DNA of 64,000 bases from Terrimesophilobacter sp964651535 (GTDB lineage Bacteria; Actinomycetota; Actinomycetes; Actinomycetales; Microbacteriaceae), in contig CAZYYE010000001.1 in assembly GCA_964651535.1 (NCBI GenBank), positions 496,001 to 560,000 of the forward strand, in the 5' to 3' direction. Position numbers and translations under genes: made by a program. The first letter of the stretch is position 1, and each line of letters opens with the position of its first letter. The notes under the pieces were generated by a model. It made no database searches and was not told the DNA's origin. It was given only the letters and a program-made list of their open reading frames with translations. Of this stretch, positions 32,626 through 41,910 are shown in pieces.

Positions 32626-34149
32626 ATGGACTTGCAGGGGGCACCGGACGTCACGTCCGACGAGTCGCTGGTTCTGCTCGCGCGCGCAGGGGACCGCGCC
32701 GCTTTCGCCGAGCTGTGGGAACGTCATGCGCGTTCCGGGATTCGGGTGGCTCGGCAGTTCACGTCGACGCTCGAGGCCGAGGACCTCGTCTCAGAGGCCT
32801 ACACCCGCATCTACCAGGCGATTCTGGGCGGCGGGGGCCCCACGGGCGGATTTCGCCCCTACCTGTACACGACGATCCGCAACATTGCGAGCCGGTGGGG
32901 CGGGAACAACACCGATGTGCAAGTCGATGACTTTGACTCGCTGGAGGACGACACCATTCCGGAGGACCCGGTGGCGTTCGCCCTCGACCGCACCCTCACC
33001 GTGCGTGCCTTCCGCAGCCTTCCCGAACGATGGCAGTCGGTCCTCTGGTACACGGAAGTGGAGGGAATGGACCCGCACGAGGTCGCGCCCATCCTCGGGA
33101 TCACAGCCAATAGCGTCGCCGCCCTCGCGTATCGAGCGCGCGAGGGCCTGCGGAAGGCGTGGCTGCAAGCCCACATCTCGGATGACGGCGAGTCTGCCGA
33201 TTGCCGGTGGGCGATCCAGCGACTCGGCGACAAAGCGCGGCACTCGCTCACGGACCGGGAACAGACACGGCTCCATGGCCACTTAGCCACGTGCTCCCGG
33301 TGCTGCATCCTGTCTGAGGAAGTGGAGGAGGTGGGCTCCCGGCTCGCCCTCGTCCTCTTCCCGCTCATGCTCGGTGGAGTCGCGGGCGGAACGCTCCTGG
33401 CTTCCATGGGTGCACCGTCGAGCGCGACTGCTGCGCAACTTCAGGCCCTCGCGATGCCGCCGGCATTCGATCCGCTGACGGTCGCGAGCGTGAGCGGGCC
33501 GAGCGTTTCGGGTGGCCTTTCGGCAGTGTCCGTGCTGACGGCACCCATCCTCGCGGGGTCTGTGGCCCTGGCGGTGGCCTTCGGCGGTGGTGTGGCCACC
33601 ACCATGATTCCTCCGGCTCCTCCAGCCCAGGACGTCGCCGTGGAGGAGCAGCCGAACGCTGGCTCTGACGCGGCTCCGGATGGCAGTGTGCCCTTCGGTG
33701 GGACCGATCCGGGGGATCCGGTAATCGGCAAACTGAACGACGTGCTGACTGCGACCGATCCAGACATCGGCGGCACGGTGTCGAATCTCCTCGACGATGT
33801 CGTCACATCCGTGACGGATCCCATCAACGCCTTGCTCCCGAATCTTCCCATCGGGCCGATCCCCGATCACGCCGCGCCGACCGGAGCGGCCTCTGCCGTG
33901 GTCGATCTCGACCTTTTCGGGAAGGGAATGCCGGGTGCCGTCGTGTCGGCGCAGGTTGCCGGCCAGGTCTATACGACCGTGGTGCTCCAGAACGGCACCT
34001 GGGCGCTGAAACTCACGGCCCTGCCGGAGGGAGTCGGACCGATCACGCTCAAGCAGAACCTCAAGATTTTGGGCGTCACCGTTCCCATCTCGATTCCGCT
34101 GACGCTGCTGTCGGACACCCTGGGCTTCACGGTTCAGCTTCTCAACTGA
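32626..34149 (+). CDS. ECF sigma factor with built-in zinc-finger, membrane and extracellular domains
   Basis: A 507-residue protein. Sigma region 2 covers about residues 14-90 (DRAAFAELWERHARSG, then AEDLVSEAYTRIYQAI). Region 4 covers about 125-185 (FRSLPERWQSVLWYTEVEGM, then PILGITANSVAALAYRARE). A zinc-binding anti-sigma motif HLATCSRC is at 219-226, followed by a hydrophobic helix (about 238-260), a second one near residue 300, an acidic linker, and a C-terminal beta-rich domain of about 90 residues that should be outside. The sigma factor and its membrane regulator are one chain, as in actinobacterial ECF groups with long C-terminal extensions. ATG at 32626 is chosen because sigma region 2 begins soon after. 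Confidence 0.88.
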   Translation: MDLQGAPDVTSDESLVLLARAGDRAAFAELWERHARSGIRVARQFTSTLEAEDLVSEAYTRIYQAILGGGGPTGGFRPYLYTTIRNIASRWGGNNTDVQVDDFDSLEDDTIPEDPVAFALDRTLTVRAFRSLPERWQSVLWYTEVEGMDPHEVAPILGITANSVAALAYRAREGLRKAWLQAHISDDGESADCRWAIQRLGDKARHSLTDREQTRLHGHLATCSRCCILSEEVEEVGSRLALVLFPLMLGGVAGGTLLASMGAPSSATAAQLQALAMPPAFDPLTVASVSGPSVSGGLSAVSVLTAPILAGSVALAVAFGGGVATTMIPPAPPAQDVAVEEQPNAGSDAAPDGSVPFGGTDPGDPVIGKLNDVLTATDPDIGGTVSNLLDDVVTSVTDPINALLPNLPIGPIPDHAAPTGAASAVVDLDLFGKGMPGAVVSAQVAGQVYTTVVLQNGTWALKLTALPEGVGPITLKQNLKILGVTVPISIPLTLLSDTLGFTVQLLN

Positions 34150-34261
34150 CAAAGACTTAAAATCTTTTCCGTTTTCGCGTCATGATGCGGCCGGATCCGA
34201 CTCTGTTCCGTATAAGAGGGAAACTTGCATTACCCGGGATCGGGGGATCGGGGGATCCGAC

Positions 34262-34299
34262 GCCGGCGACCATTCGGGTGGTCGCCGGCATTCTTCTTT
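34262..34299 (+). terminator. Intrinsic terminator after the ECF sigma gene
   Basis: GCCGGCGACCA (34262-34272) and TGGTCGCCGGC (34279-34289) pair perfectly across a 6-nt loop, followed by ATTCTTCTTTG. It ends the sigma gene transcript about 110 bp past its stop. The stretch before it has three GATCGGGG-like direct units of unknown meaning. Confidence 0.8.
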
Positions 34300-34378
34300 G
34301 CCGACGGCGAACGCGCGAACGCCGCTGCGCCGAACGAAGGGCCCGGCCGTTGCTGCCGGAACGTGCGAGCGCTCGACG

Positions 34379-35143
34379 CTAGGGCTTTCCCCTCATGATC
34401 GCCTGCTTGACTTCCGCGATCGCCTGCGTGACCTGGATACCCCGGGGGCAGGCCTCCGTGCAATTGAACGTCGTGCGGCAGCGCCACACTCCCTCCCGGT
34501 CGTTCAGGATATCCATGCGCACTTGCGAGCCCTCATCCCTCGAATCGAAGATGAAGCGGTGCGCGTTCACGATCGCTGCCGGGCCGAAGTATTGGCCGTC
34601 CGTCCAGAACACGGGGCAGCTTGACGTGCACGCCGCGCACAGGATGCATTTGGTCGTGTCGTCGAATCGGGCTCGGTCCTCCGCACTCTGGAGTCGCTCC
34701 TTGCCGTCTTTCGGCTTGCTCGCGGCCATGAGGAAGGGCTGCACTTCGCGGAAACTGTCGAAGAACGGCTCCATGTCGACGATGAGGTCCTTCTCGAGGG
34801 GCAACCCCTTGAGCGCCTCGACGTAGATGGGCTTGGACACGTCGAGATCCTTGAGCAGCGTCTTGCACGCGAGGCGGTTGCGTCCGTTGATGCGCATCGC
34901 ATCCGACCCGCACACGCCGTGCGCGCACGAGCGGCGGAACGCGAGAGAACCGTCGATCTCCCACTTGATCTTGTGAAGCGCGTCGAGAACTCGATCGGTC
35001 CCGTGCATTTCGAGGTCGTAGTCCACCCAACGCGGCTCCTCATCGACCTCGGGGTCGAATCGCCGCACGATCATTGTGACCGTGAACGTCGGAACGACAT
35101 CATGGGCGCGCGGTCCGCTTGTTTCGAGAACGTCGGATGCCAT
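34379..35143 (-). CDS. sdhB: Succinate dehydrogenase iron-sulfur subunit
   Basis: A 254-residue subunit. The [2Fe-2S] ligands are in CAHGVCGSDAM with later LACKT, the [4Fe-4S] ligands in CILCAACTSSCP, and the [3Fe-4S] ligands in RCRTTFNCTEACPRG. It passes electrons from SdhA to the membrane quinone site. The start ATG shares one base with the sdhA stop. Last gene of sdhCDAB; its end faces the sigma-factor gene. Confidence 0.97.
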   Translation of the reverse strand: MASDVLETSGPRAHDVVPTFTVTMIVRRFDPEVDEEPRWVDYDLEMHGTDRVLDALHKIKWEIDGSLAFRRSCAHGVCGSDAMRINGRNRLACKTLLKDLDVSKPIYVEALKGLPLEKDLIVDMEPFFDSFREVQPFLMAASKPKDGKERLQSAEDRARFDDTTKCILCAACTSSCPVFWTDGQYFGPAAIVNAHRFIFDSRDEGSQVRMDILNDREGVWRCRTTFNCTEACPRGIQVTQAIAEVKQAIMRGKP

Positions 35144-36942
35144 CAGTATTTTCTTTCCGTCGGGGGGTAGTTCGTAATGACCACCGGTTTCCAGTCGAGC
35201 TTGATGTGGTCGTCGGCGACCGCGGACTCCGCGTCACCGGTGAGGTACGCCATGGTGTGGACCATGAGGTTCTCGTCGTCGCGGTTCGGATAATCCTCGC
35301 GCATGTGGGCGCCGCGGCTTTCCTTGCGGTTGCGCGCGGAGTACACGACGACTTCGGCGAGGTCGAGCAGGAACCCCAACTCGACGGCCTCAAGAAGATC
35401 GGTGTTGAATCGTTTGCCCTTGTCCTGCACTTGCACGTTGCGGTAGCGGGCGCGCAGCGACTTGATGAGGTCGCCCACTTCGCGCAGCGAGTCATCCGTG
35501 CGGAACACCTGGGCGTTGCGATCCATGGCTTCCTGCAGTTCGCGTCGGATGACCGCGATCCGTTCGCTCCCGTCTCCGCTCCGTACGTGGTCGAGAAGTT
35601 TGCGCACGCCCGCGGTCGGATCCTTGGGAAGCGCAACCCACTCGGCCTTCTTCGCATACGCTGCCGCGTTGTTGCCCGCGCGCTTTCCGAACACGTTGAT
35701 GTCGAGCAGCGAGTTCGTGCCGAGACGGTTCGAGCCGTGGACGCTCACGCACGCGCACTCGCCGGCGGCGAAAAGTCCCGGCACGGTCTCTGTGTTGTTG
35801 CGCAGCACTTCCGCATCCGTGGTCGTCGGGATGCCGCCCATGGCGTAGTGCGCGGTGGGCAGGACCGGTACCGGTTCGGTGTACGGCTCGACGCCGAGGT
35901 ACGTTCGAGCGAACTCGGTGATGTCGGGAAGCTTCGCGTCGATGACGGCCGGTTCAAGGTGCGTGATGTCGAGGTAAAGGTAATCCTTGTACGGTCCGGC
36001 ACCTCTGCCCTCGCGGATTTCCGTCGCCATCGACCGCGCGACGATGTCTCGCGGCGCGAGGTCCTTGATGGTGGGAGCGTAGCGCTCCATGAAGCGCTCG
36101 CCGTCGGAGTTGCGCAGGATCGCTCCCTCCCCGCGCGCTGCCTCCGAAAGGAGAATGCCGAGACCGGCGAGCCCGGTCGGGTGGAACTGGAAGAACTCCA
36201 TGTCCTCCAGCGGAAGTCCCTTGCGCCACAGAATTCCGACGCCGTCGCCCGTGAGGGTGTGCGCGTTGGAGGTGGTCTTGTAGATCTTCCCGAATCCACC
36301 GGTCGCGAACACGATCGACTTCCCCTGGAACACGTGCAGATCGCCCGTGGCGAGTTCGTACGCCACGACGCCGGCGGGGCGGCTCTCACCTTTGACCTCG
36401 GTCATGAGCAGGTCGAGAACGTAGAACTCGTTGAAGAAGTTGATCCCGTGCTTCACGCAGTTCTGGTACAGCGTCTGCAGGATCATGTGCCCGGTGCGGT
36501 CTGCCGCGTAGCACGCCCTGCGCACGGGGGCCTTGCCGTGTTCGCGAGTGTGCCCGCCGAACCGGCGCTGGTCGATGCGGCCCTCGGGAGTGCGGTTGAA
36601 CGGGAGCCCCATGTTCTCGAGGTCGATGACCGCCTCGATGGCTTCCTTGGCGAGGATCTCCGCCGCATCCTGGTCGACGAGGTAGTCGCCGCCCTTGACG
36701 GTGTCGTAGGTGTGCCACTCCCAGTTGTCCTCCTCGACGTTCGCGAGAGCGGCGGCCATGCCGCCCTGTGCGGCTCCCGTGTGGGAGCGCGTCGGGTACA
36801 GCTTGGAGATGACGGCGGTGCTCGCTTGCGGCCCGGCTTCGATCGCGGCCCGCATCCCGGCGCCGCCCGCACCGACGATCACAATGTCGTGCTTGTGGTA
36901 GTGCACTCCGTCGATGATCTCGCCCTGCTCTGATTGCGCCAT
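35143..36942 (-). CDS. sdhA: Succinate dehydrogenase flavoprotein subunit
   Basis: A 599-residue flavoprotein. FAD site VGAGGAGMRAAIEAG, the covalent flavin His in TRSHTGAAQGGM, the succinate-site FQFHPTGLAG, and the HGSNRLGTNSLLD block near residue 400 are all intact. It oxidises succinate to fumarate in the citric acid cycle. ATG at 36942 is set by the conserved N-terminus; a longer upstream frame is a shadow of the sdhD gene. Confidence 0.97.
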   Translation of the reverse strand: MAQSEQGEIIDGVHYHKHDIVIVGAGGAGMRAAIEAGPQASTAVISKLYPTRSHTGAAQGGMAAALANVEEDNWEWHTYDTVKGGDYLVDQDAAEILAKEAIEAVIDLENMGLPFNRTPEGRIDQRRFGGHTREHGKAPVRRACYAADRTGHMILQTLYQNCVKHGINFFNEFYVLDLLMTEVKGESRPAGVVAYELATGDLHVFQGKSIVFATGGFGKIYKTTSNAHTLTGDGVGILWRKGLPLEDMEFFQFHPTGLAGLGILLSEAARGEGAILRNSDGERFMERYAPTIKDLAPRDIVARSMATEIREGRGAGPYKDYLYLDITHLEPAVIDAKLPDITEFARTYLGVEPYTEPVPVLPTAHYAMGGIPTTTDAEVLRNNTETVPGLFAAGECACVSVHGSNRLGTNSLLDINVFGKRAGNNAAAYAKKAEWVALPKDPTAGVRKLLDHVRSGDGSERIAVIRRELQEAMDRNAQVFRTDDSLREVGDLIKSLRARYRNVQVQDKGKRFNTDLLEAVELGFLLDLAEVVVYSARNRKESRGAHMREDYPNRDDENLMVHTMAYLTGDAESAVADDHIKLDWKPVVITNYPPTERKY

Positions 36943-36944
36943 CG

Positions 36945-37400
36945 TCAACCCGCCGAGCAAATCGTCGCGAGCAGTTCGGCTGGAGCGCCCGCCGGGCAGG
37001 GGTCGAAAGTAAATATCACGAGTGTTCCCAGGATGAGGAGGACGATGGTTGCCGCCAGGATGGCGCCTTTGAGTACGAGGTTGACGAGGTTGTTGCGGGC
37101 GTAGTCGTTGGTGATCGTGCGCATTCCATTTGCACCGTGGATGAGGGCAAGCCAGAGCAGGAGGGTGTCCCACCACTGCCAGAACGGGCTCGACCATTTG
37201 CCGCCGACGAACGCGAAGTCCAGGGCTTTCACGCCGTCGCCGATCATGAGGTTGACGAACAGGTGGCCGAAGATGAGCACGACGAGTGCGATGCCGCTCG
37301 CACGCATGTAGATCCAGCCCCACTTTTCCCAATTGATGCCTTTGCGGCGGACGGTGCGGGGGGCGCGGGGAGATTCGATGGTGATGGACATGGCGCTCAC
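36945..37400 (-). CDS. sdhD: Succinate dehydrogenase membrane anchor subunit
   Basis: A 151-residue protein with three membrane helices (MRASGIALVVLIFGHLFVNL; LLLWLALIHGANGMRTI; LVLKGAILAATIVLLILGTL). His residues in the first and second helices could bind heme. It anchors SdhAB and helps build the quinone site. The GTG at 37400 overlaps the sdhC stop (GTGA); ATG at 37391 is the alternative. Confidence 0.92.
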   Translation of the reverse strand: MSAMSITIESPRAPRTVRRKGINWEKWGWIYMRASGIALVVLIFGHLFVNLMIGDGVKALDFAFVGGKWSSPFWQWWDTLLLWLALIHGANGMRTITNDYARNNLVNLVLKGAILAATIVLLILGTLVIFTFDPCPAGAPAELLATICSAG

Positions 37401-37822
37401 TCGCTAAACACGTTGATCAGGTGGCGCGGCACGAAACCGACCAGCAGGACGATCCAGAGGATGTACACGATCCATTGAAGAAGCCTCTGGTGTTTCGTTC
37501 CCCACGCCCAGAAGTCGATGAGGATGATGCGCAGCCCATTGAGCGCGTGGAGGCCGATCGCCGCGACGAGCGCAACCTCGCCGACACCCATGATCGGATT
37601 CTTGTACGTGCCGATGACTGCGTTGTATGCCTCAGGGCTCACCCTCACGAGAGCGGTGTCGAGGATGTGGACGAGAAGGAAGAAGAAGATGCCCACTCCG
37701 GTGATCCGGTGCAGAACCCACGACCACATTCCGGGATCTCCGCGGTACACCGTGCCCGCCGGCGCCTTGGGCTTGCTGAGCTTGGGGAGTGGATAGCGCG
37801 TTCCCACCGATTTGCCAGGCAC
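37397..37822 (-). CDS. sdhC: Succinate dehydrogenase cytochrome b subunit
   Basis: A 141-residue three-helix protein. PGMWSWVLHRITGVGIFFFLLVHILDTALV carries the SHRITG-like motif of cytochrome b556 and a heme-ligand His. GLHALNGLRIILID is the second conserved block. GTG at 37822 is picked because GCAGGAAGG lies just upstream; longer frames exist. First gene of the sdhCDAB operon, divergent from the mannose-1-phosphate guanylyltransferase gene. Confidence 0.9.
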   Translation of the reverse strand: MPGKSVGTRYPLPKLSKPKAPAGTVYRGDPGMWSWVLHRITGVGIFFFLLVHILDTALVRVSPEAYNAVIGTYKNPIMGVGEVALVAAIGLHALNGLRIILIDFWAWGTKHQRLLQWIVYILWIVLLVGFVPRHLINVFSE

Positions 37823-37919
37823 GACCAGCCTTCCTGCAGATGTGTCATTGCGTGTTCGACAGTGCTTCACGCACCATCGACACTGCCAGTCTATTCCCGC
37901 GTTCGCTAGTCTGAACGCC

Positions 37920-39041
37920 ATGGCCAATAGCGGAACCGGGCACGAACGCTTCTACAGCGTCATACCTGCGGGGGGAATCGGCTCCCGACTGTGGCCGCTC
38001 TCCAGGGCGGATGCACCCAAGTTTCTTCACGATCTCACGGGCTCGGGCAAGACGCTTCTTCGGGCGACGTGGGAGCGACTGGAGCCGCTATCCGGCCCCG
38101 ATCGCATCATGGTCGTCACAGGCCGGGCGCATCGCGCGGCTGTCGAAGCGCAGATCCCCGAGCTCATCGACCGCAACGTCGTTCTGGAGAGCGAACCGAA
38201 GGACTCGTCTGCCGCGATCGGCCTCGCCGCCGCGATTCTCCACCACCGTGAGCCAGACGTCATCATCGGCTCGTTCGCCGCGGACCACGTCATTTCCGAT
38301 TCCCGGGGCTTTTATCGCGCAGTGCGAGAGGCGATCGCCGCCGCCGATGCCGGTTACATCGCGACCATCGGAATAACGCCGACAGATCCGGCAATCGGGT
38401 TCGGCTACATCCACTGCGATGGGGCGCTGGGCATCCAGGGCGCCCCGAGCGCGGTCAAGGCGGATCGGTTCGTCGAGAAGCCGAGCGCCCAGGTCGCGAA
38501 GGGCTATCTGGCCGATGGCAACTACCTCTGGAACGCGGGCATGTTCATCGCGAGGGCGGACCGCCTGCTCGAACAGCTCGGAGAGAGCCAGCCGGAGCTG
38601 CTCGAGGGACTGACGGAGCTTGCCGAGGCGTGGGACACCGACCGGCGAGGTGCCGTCGTGGACAAGGTGTGGCCCGGATTGGCCAGGATCGCCATCGATT
38701 ACACCGTCGCCGAGCCCGCGGCGGCGAATGGAAGGCTTGCTGTCGTTCCCGGGGATTTCGACTGGGATGATGTCGGGGACTTTGCGGCGATCGCCAAACT
38801 GCACTCGGGCGGCCGCACGTCGGATTTGGCGATTCTCGGCGAGAACGCGCGCGTCCTGTCCGATGCGTCCAGCGGCGTCGTGGTCAGTCAAACCGGCAGA
38901 TTGATTTCGCTCATCGGCGTCACGGACATCGTCGTCGTGGACACTCCGGATGCTCTTTTGGTGACCACGAGCGCGAATGCGCAGCGCGTCAAGGCGGTCG
39001 TTGATGCACTCAAGGTCTCCGGGCGAACCGACATCCTGTAA
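37920..39041 (+). CDS. manC: Mannose-1-phosphate guanylyltransferase
   Basis: A 373-residue nucleotidyltransferase. The signature PAGGIGSRLWPLSR (residues about 16-29), FVEKP, NYLWNAGMF and GDFDWDDVGDF are the ManC motifs. It makes GDP-mannose from GTP and mannose-1-phosphate, for mannolipids and glycans. The isomerase domain found in some ManC proteins is absent. ATG at 37920. Divergent from sdhC with about 100 bp between. Confidence 0.92.
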   Translation: MANSGTGHERFYSVIPAGGIGSRLWPLSRADAPKFLHDLTGSGKTLLRATWERLEPLSGPDRIMVVTGRAHRAAVEAQIPELIDRNVVLESEPKDSSAAIGLAAAILHHREPDVIIGSFAADHVISDSRGFYRAVREAIAAADAGYIATIGITPTDPAIGFGYIHCDGALGIQGAPSAVKADRFVEKPSAQVAKGYLADGNYLWNAGMFIARADRLLEQLGESQPELLEGLTELAEAWDTDRRGAVVDKVWPGLARIAIDYTVAEPAAANGRLAVVPGDFDWDDVGDFAAIAKLHSGGRTSDLAILGENARVLSDASSGVVVSQTGRLISLIGVTDIVVVDTPDALLVTTSANAQRVKAVVDALKVSGRTDIL

Positions 39042-39183
39042 ACCGCAGGTAAATCCCCTGTTGCAGGTTGGTAACCTTTCGACTTTGACAGCCGTTTTGG
39101 GTTGTCCACGCGCTCGTAACATTAGGTAACCTGTACGAACTATCGCTGTGGCACCGCGCCACGGCAGCACCTTGGAGGACACC

Positions 39184-40263
39184 TTGAGAATCACCTCACG
39201 CTCCGCATTGAGCGGACTAGCAATTGTCGGGGTCAGCACCCTGCTGCTCGCCGGCTGTGCGCCAGCACCCGAAACCCCGGGCAGCCCGGATCCCGGCGCC
39301 TCAGACTTCATCCCGTGCATGATCTCTGACACCGGCGGGTTCGACGACAAGTCGTTCAACCAGATCGGTAAGCAGGGTCTCGACGAAGCCGCGAAGGAAC
39401 TCGGCGTCAAGGCCAACGCTGTCGAGTCCCAGGCGGAGACGGACTACGCCTCCAACCTGAGCAACCTCGTCGACCAGGGCTGCAACATCATCGTCACCGT
39501 CGGATTCCTCCTCGCGGAGGCGACCAAGGTCGCGGCCGAGGCGAACCCGGATGTGAACTTCGCCATCATCGACGACAGCTCCATCGACCTGCCGAACGTC
39601 AAGCCGATCGTGTTCGACACGGCGCAGGCGGCCTTCCTGGCCGGCTACGCGGCGGCGAGCTACTCAACCTCCGGCATCGTCGGAACCTTCGGTGGAATCC
39701 CGATCCCGCCCGTGACGATCTTCATGGATGGATTCGTTGACGGAGTCAACCACTACAACGAGGTCAAGGGCACGAGCGTCAAGGCGCTCGGCTGGGACGT
39801 CGCAGCGCAGGATGGCGCCTTCACCGGTGGCTTCGAAGCGAACGACACCGCCAAGAGCACGGCACAGAACCTGATCGACCAGGGCGCGGATGTCATCCTG
39901 CCCGTTGGTGGTCCGATCTTCCTCAGTGCCGCTGAGGCAATTCGCGACTCCGGCAAGGACATCGCCATGATCGGTGTCGACGCCGACGTCTACGAGACGG
40001 CCGTCGACCTGAAGGACCTGTTCCTCACGTCGATCATGAAGGGCATGCAGGTTGGTGTGTCCGAGGTCGTCAAGTCGGCTGCCGCGGGCGAGTTCGACAA
40101 CTCGCCGTTCGTGGGAACCCTGGAGAACGGCGGCGTGAGCATTGCGCCGTTCCACGACTACGAGTCGAAGGTCGACGCCGGCCTGCAGGGCGAACTCGAC
40201 GCATTGAAGGCGGACATCATCAGCGGCGCGGTCAAGGTCACGTCGCCGTCGTCCCCTAAGTAG
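39184..40263 (+). CDS. BMP-family lipoprotein, nucleoside-binding
   Basis: A 359-residue lipoprotein. The signal peptide ends in the lipobox LAGC (Cys near residue 25). The mature part begins with a Pro/Gly-rich linker and has DTGGFDDKSFNQIGKQG and other BMP/PnrA-family blocks typical for purine and other nucleoside receptors. TTG at 39184 is chosen since GGAGG lies 5 bp before it and the signal peptide begins there; an upstream GTG at 39148 lacks this. It delivers ligand to the ABC ATPase and permeases that follow. Confidence 0.9.
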   Translation: MRITSRSALSGLAIVGVSTLLLAGCAPAPETPGSPDPGASDFIPCMISDTGGFDDKSFNQIGKQGLDEAAKELGVKANAVESQAETDYASNLSNLVDQGCNIIVTVGFLLAEATKVAAEANPDVNFAIIDDSSIDLPNVKPIVFDTAQAAFLAGYAAASYSTSGIVGTFGGIPIPPVTIFMDGFVDGVNHYNEVKGTSVKALGWDVAAQDGAFTGGFEANDTAKSTAQNLIDQGADVILPVGGPIFLSAAEAIRDSGKDIAMIGVDADVYETAVDLKDLFLTSIMKGMQVGVSEVVKSAAAGEFDNSPFVGTLENGGVSIAPFHDYESKVDAGLQGELDALKADIISGAVKVTSPSSPK

Positions 40264-40283
40264 GTAGCAACAACTCAGCACGG

Positions 40284-40316
40284 CTCGGGGAGGCCAGCAC
40301 CGCTGGCCTCCCCGAG
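40284..40316 (+). promoter_or_regulatory. Intercistronic hairpin after the BMP gene
   Basis: CTCGGGGAGGCCAGC (40284-40298) and its exact complement (40302-40316) form a 15-bp stem with a 3-nt loop. Only a weak T-rich stretch follows. It lies between the binding protein gene and the ATPase gene, where many binding-protein operons have a partial terminator or mRNA-stabilising hairpin that gives more binding protein than transporter. Confidence 0.7.
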
Positions 40317-40389
40317 TTCGCTGTAGTCTTCTGTAGCGAACGCGCCTCGTTTCCGGCAACGGTGTCGGACGGACAGGAATTTATCCACC

Positions 40390-41910
40390 ATGAAGCTCGA
40401 ACTTCGCGGCATCACGAAGAGATTTGGTGCCCTGGTTGCCAACGACCACATTGACCTAGTCGTCGAGCCGGGTGAGATTCACTGTTTGCTCGGCGAGAAC
40501 GGCGCGGGCAAGTCGACGCTCATGAACGTCCTGTACGGCCTGTATCGCGCCGACGAGGGTCAGATTCTGCTCAACGACGAAGTTCAGCACTTCGCCGGAC
40601 CGGGTGACGCCATGGCGGCGGGCATCGGAATGGTGCACCAGCACTTCATGCTCATTCCCGTGTTCACCGTGGCGGAAAACGTCATGCTCGGCCACGAGCC
40701 GACGACATTCGCCGGGCGACTGGATGTCGCGAAGGCGCGCGAGCAAGTGCGCGAGATCTCCGCGCGGTTCGGATTCGACCTCGACCCGGATGCGCTGGTC
40801 GGGGATCTTCCCGTTGGCGTCCAGCAGCGCGTCGAGATCATCAAGGCGTTGTCCCGCGATGCGAAGGTGCTCGTGTTCGACGAACCGACCGCCGTTCTCA
40901 CCCCGCAGGAAACCGACGAGCTCATGCTCATCATGAAGCAGCTCAAGGAGGCGGGGACGTCGATCGTCTTCATCACCCACAAGCTGCGCGAAGTTCGCGA
41001 AGTGGCCGACAAGATCACCGTCATCCGCCTCGGCAAGGTCGTCGGCGAGGCGTCGCCGACAGCGTCCAACGAGGAACTCGCGTCGATGATGGTGGGTCGG
41101 GCGATCGAACTCATGATCGACAAGGGAGAGGCGAACGTGGGTGAGCCTGCGCTCGTCATCGACAAGCTCTCCGTCATCGACCAGATCGGCCAGATTGTCG
41201 TCAACAACATCAGTTTCGACATCAAGGCGGGAGAGATCGTCGCGATCGCCGGAGTTCAGGGCAATGGCCAGACGGAATTGGTCGAGGCGATCATGGGCCT
41301 TCAACCGCGGGTGAGCGGCCGGATCGAACTGGACGGCAAGTCGCTGCGCCACGAGAGCGTCAGGAACATTCTGGATGCCGGAGTCGGGTTCATCCCGGAG
41401 GACCGCAACGAGGATGGTCTGATCGGGGAGTTCACCATCGCGGAGAACCTCATGCTGGACCGTGCGGAGGGACCGCCGTTCGTGAGGGCGGGCAGTTTGC
41501 AGCTGGCGACGCTCGCAGAGTTTGCGGAAGAGAAGATCTCCGAGTTCGACATCCGCGCGCAGGGCATCGGCACCCACGCATCCAAGCTGTCGGGCGGTAA
41601 CCAACAGAAGCTGGTGCTCGCGCGCGAGTTGAGCCGCGAACTGAGACTGCTCGTCGCAGCGCAACCCACGAGGGGTCTCGACGTCGGTTCCGTCGAGTTC
41701 GTGCACACGCGGATCGTGGAGACGCGAGATGCGGGGATTCCCGTTCTCGTCGTCTCGACCGAACTCGACGAAGTTGCGGCACTTGCAGACCGGATAGTTG
41801 TGATGTACCGCGGAGGAATCGTGGGCATTGTTCCCGGCGACACTCCCCGCGAGGTCCTTGGTTTGATGATGGCAGGCGAAGCGCCCGCCGGGACGGGCAA
41901 AGCGGCATGA
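40390..41910 (+). CDS. Nucleoside ABC transporter ATP-binding protein, two ATPase domains
   Basis: A 506-residue tandem ABC ATPase. The first half has GENGAGKSTLMNVLYG and VFDEPTAVLTPQE. The second half has GVQGNGQTELVEAIMG, in which the Walker A Lys is replaced, and LSGGNQQKLVLARELSREL with AAQPTRGLDVGS. That asymmetry is normal in sugar and nucleoside (MglA/NupA-type) ATPases. It drives the two permeases encoded next, coupled by an ATGA overlap. Confidence 0.93.
   Translation: MKLELRGITKRFGALVANDHIDLVVEPGEIHCLLGENGAGKSTLMNVLYGLYRADEGQILLNDEVQHFAGPGDAMAAGIGMVHQHFMLIPVFTVAENVMLGHEPTTFAGRLDVAKAREQVREISARFGFDLDPDALVGDLPVGVQQRVEIIKALSRDAKVLVFDEPTAVLTPQETDELMLIMKQLKEAGTSIVFITHKLREVREVADKITVIRLGKVVGEASPTASNEELASMMVGRAIELMIDKGEANVGEPALVIDKLSVIDQIGQIVVNNISFDIKAGEIVAIAGVQGNGQTELVEAIMGLQPRVSGRIELDGKSLRHESVRNILDAGVGFIPEDRNEDGLIGEFTIAENLMLDRAEGPPFVRAGSLQLATLAEFAEEKISEFDIRAQGIGTHASKLSGGNQQKLVLARELSRELRLLVAAQPTRGLDVGSVEFVHTRIVETRDAGIPVLVVSTELDEVAALADRIVVMYRGGIVGIVPGDTPREVLGLMMAGEAPAGTGKAA

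Noticed and set aside
34200..34262. GATCGGGG units before the sigma terminator as an operator
   Set aside because: They follow the gene and precede a terminator; nothing supports a regulatory role.
35119..36933. 604-codon open frame opposite sdhA
   Set aside because: Shadow of sdhA, which carries all flavoprotein motifs.
41240..41300. Missing Walker A Lys in the second half of the nucleoside ABC ATPase as a defect
   Set aside because: The second ATPase half of sugar and nucleoside transporters normally has this change; the first half is intact.
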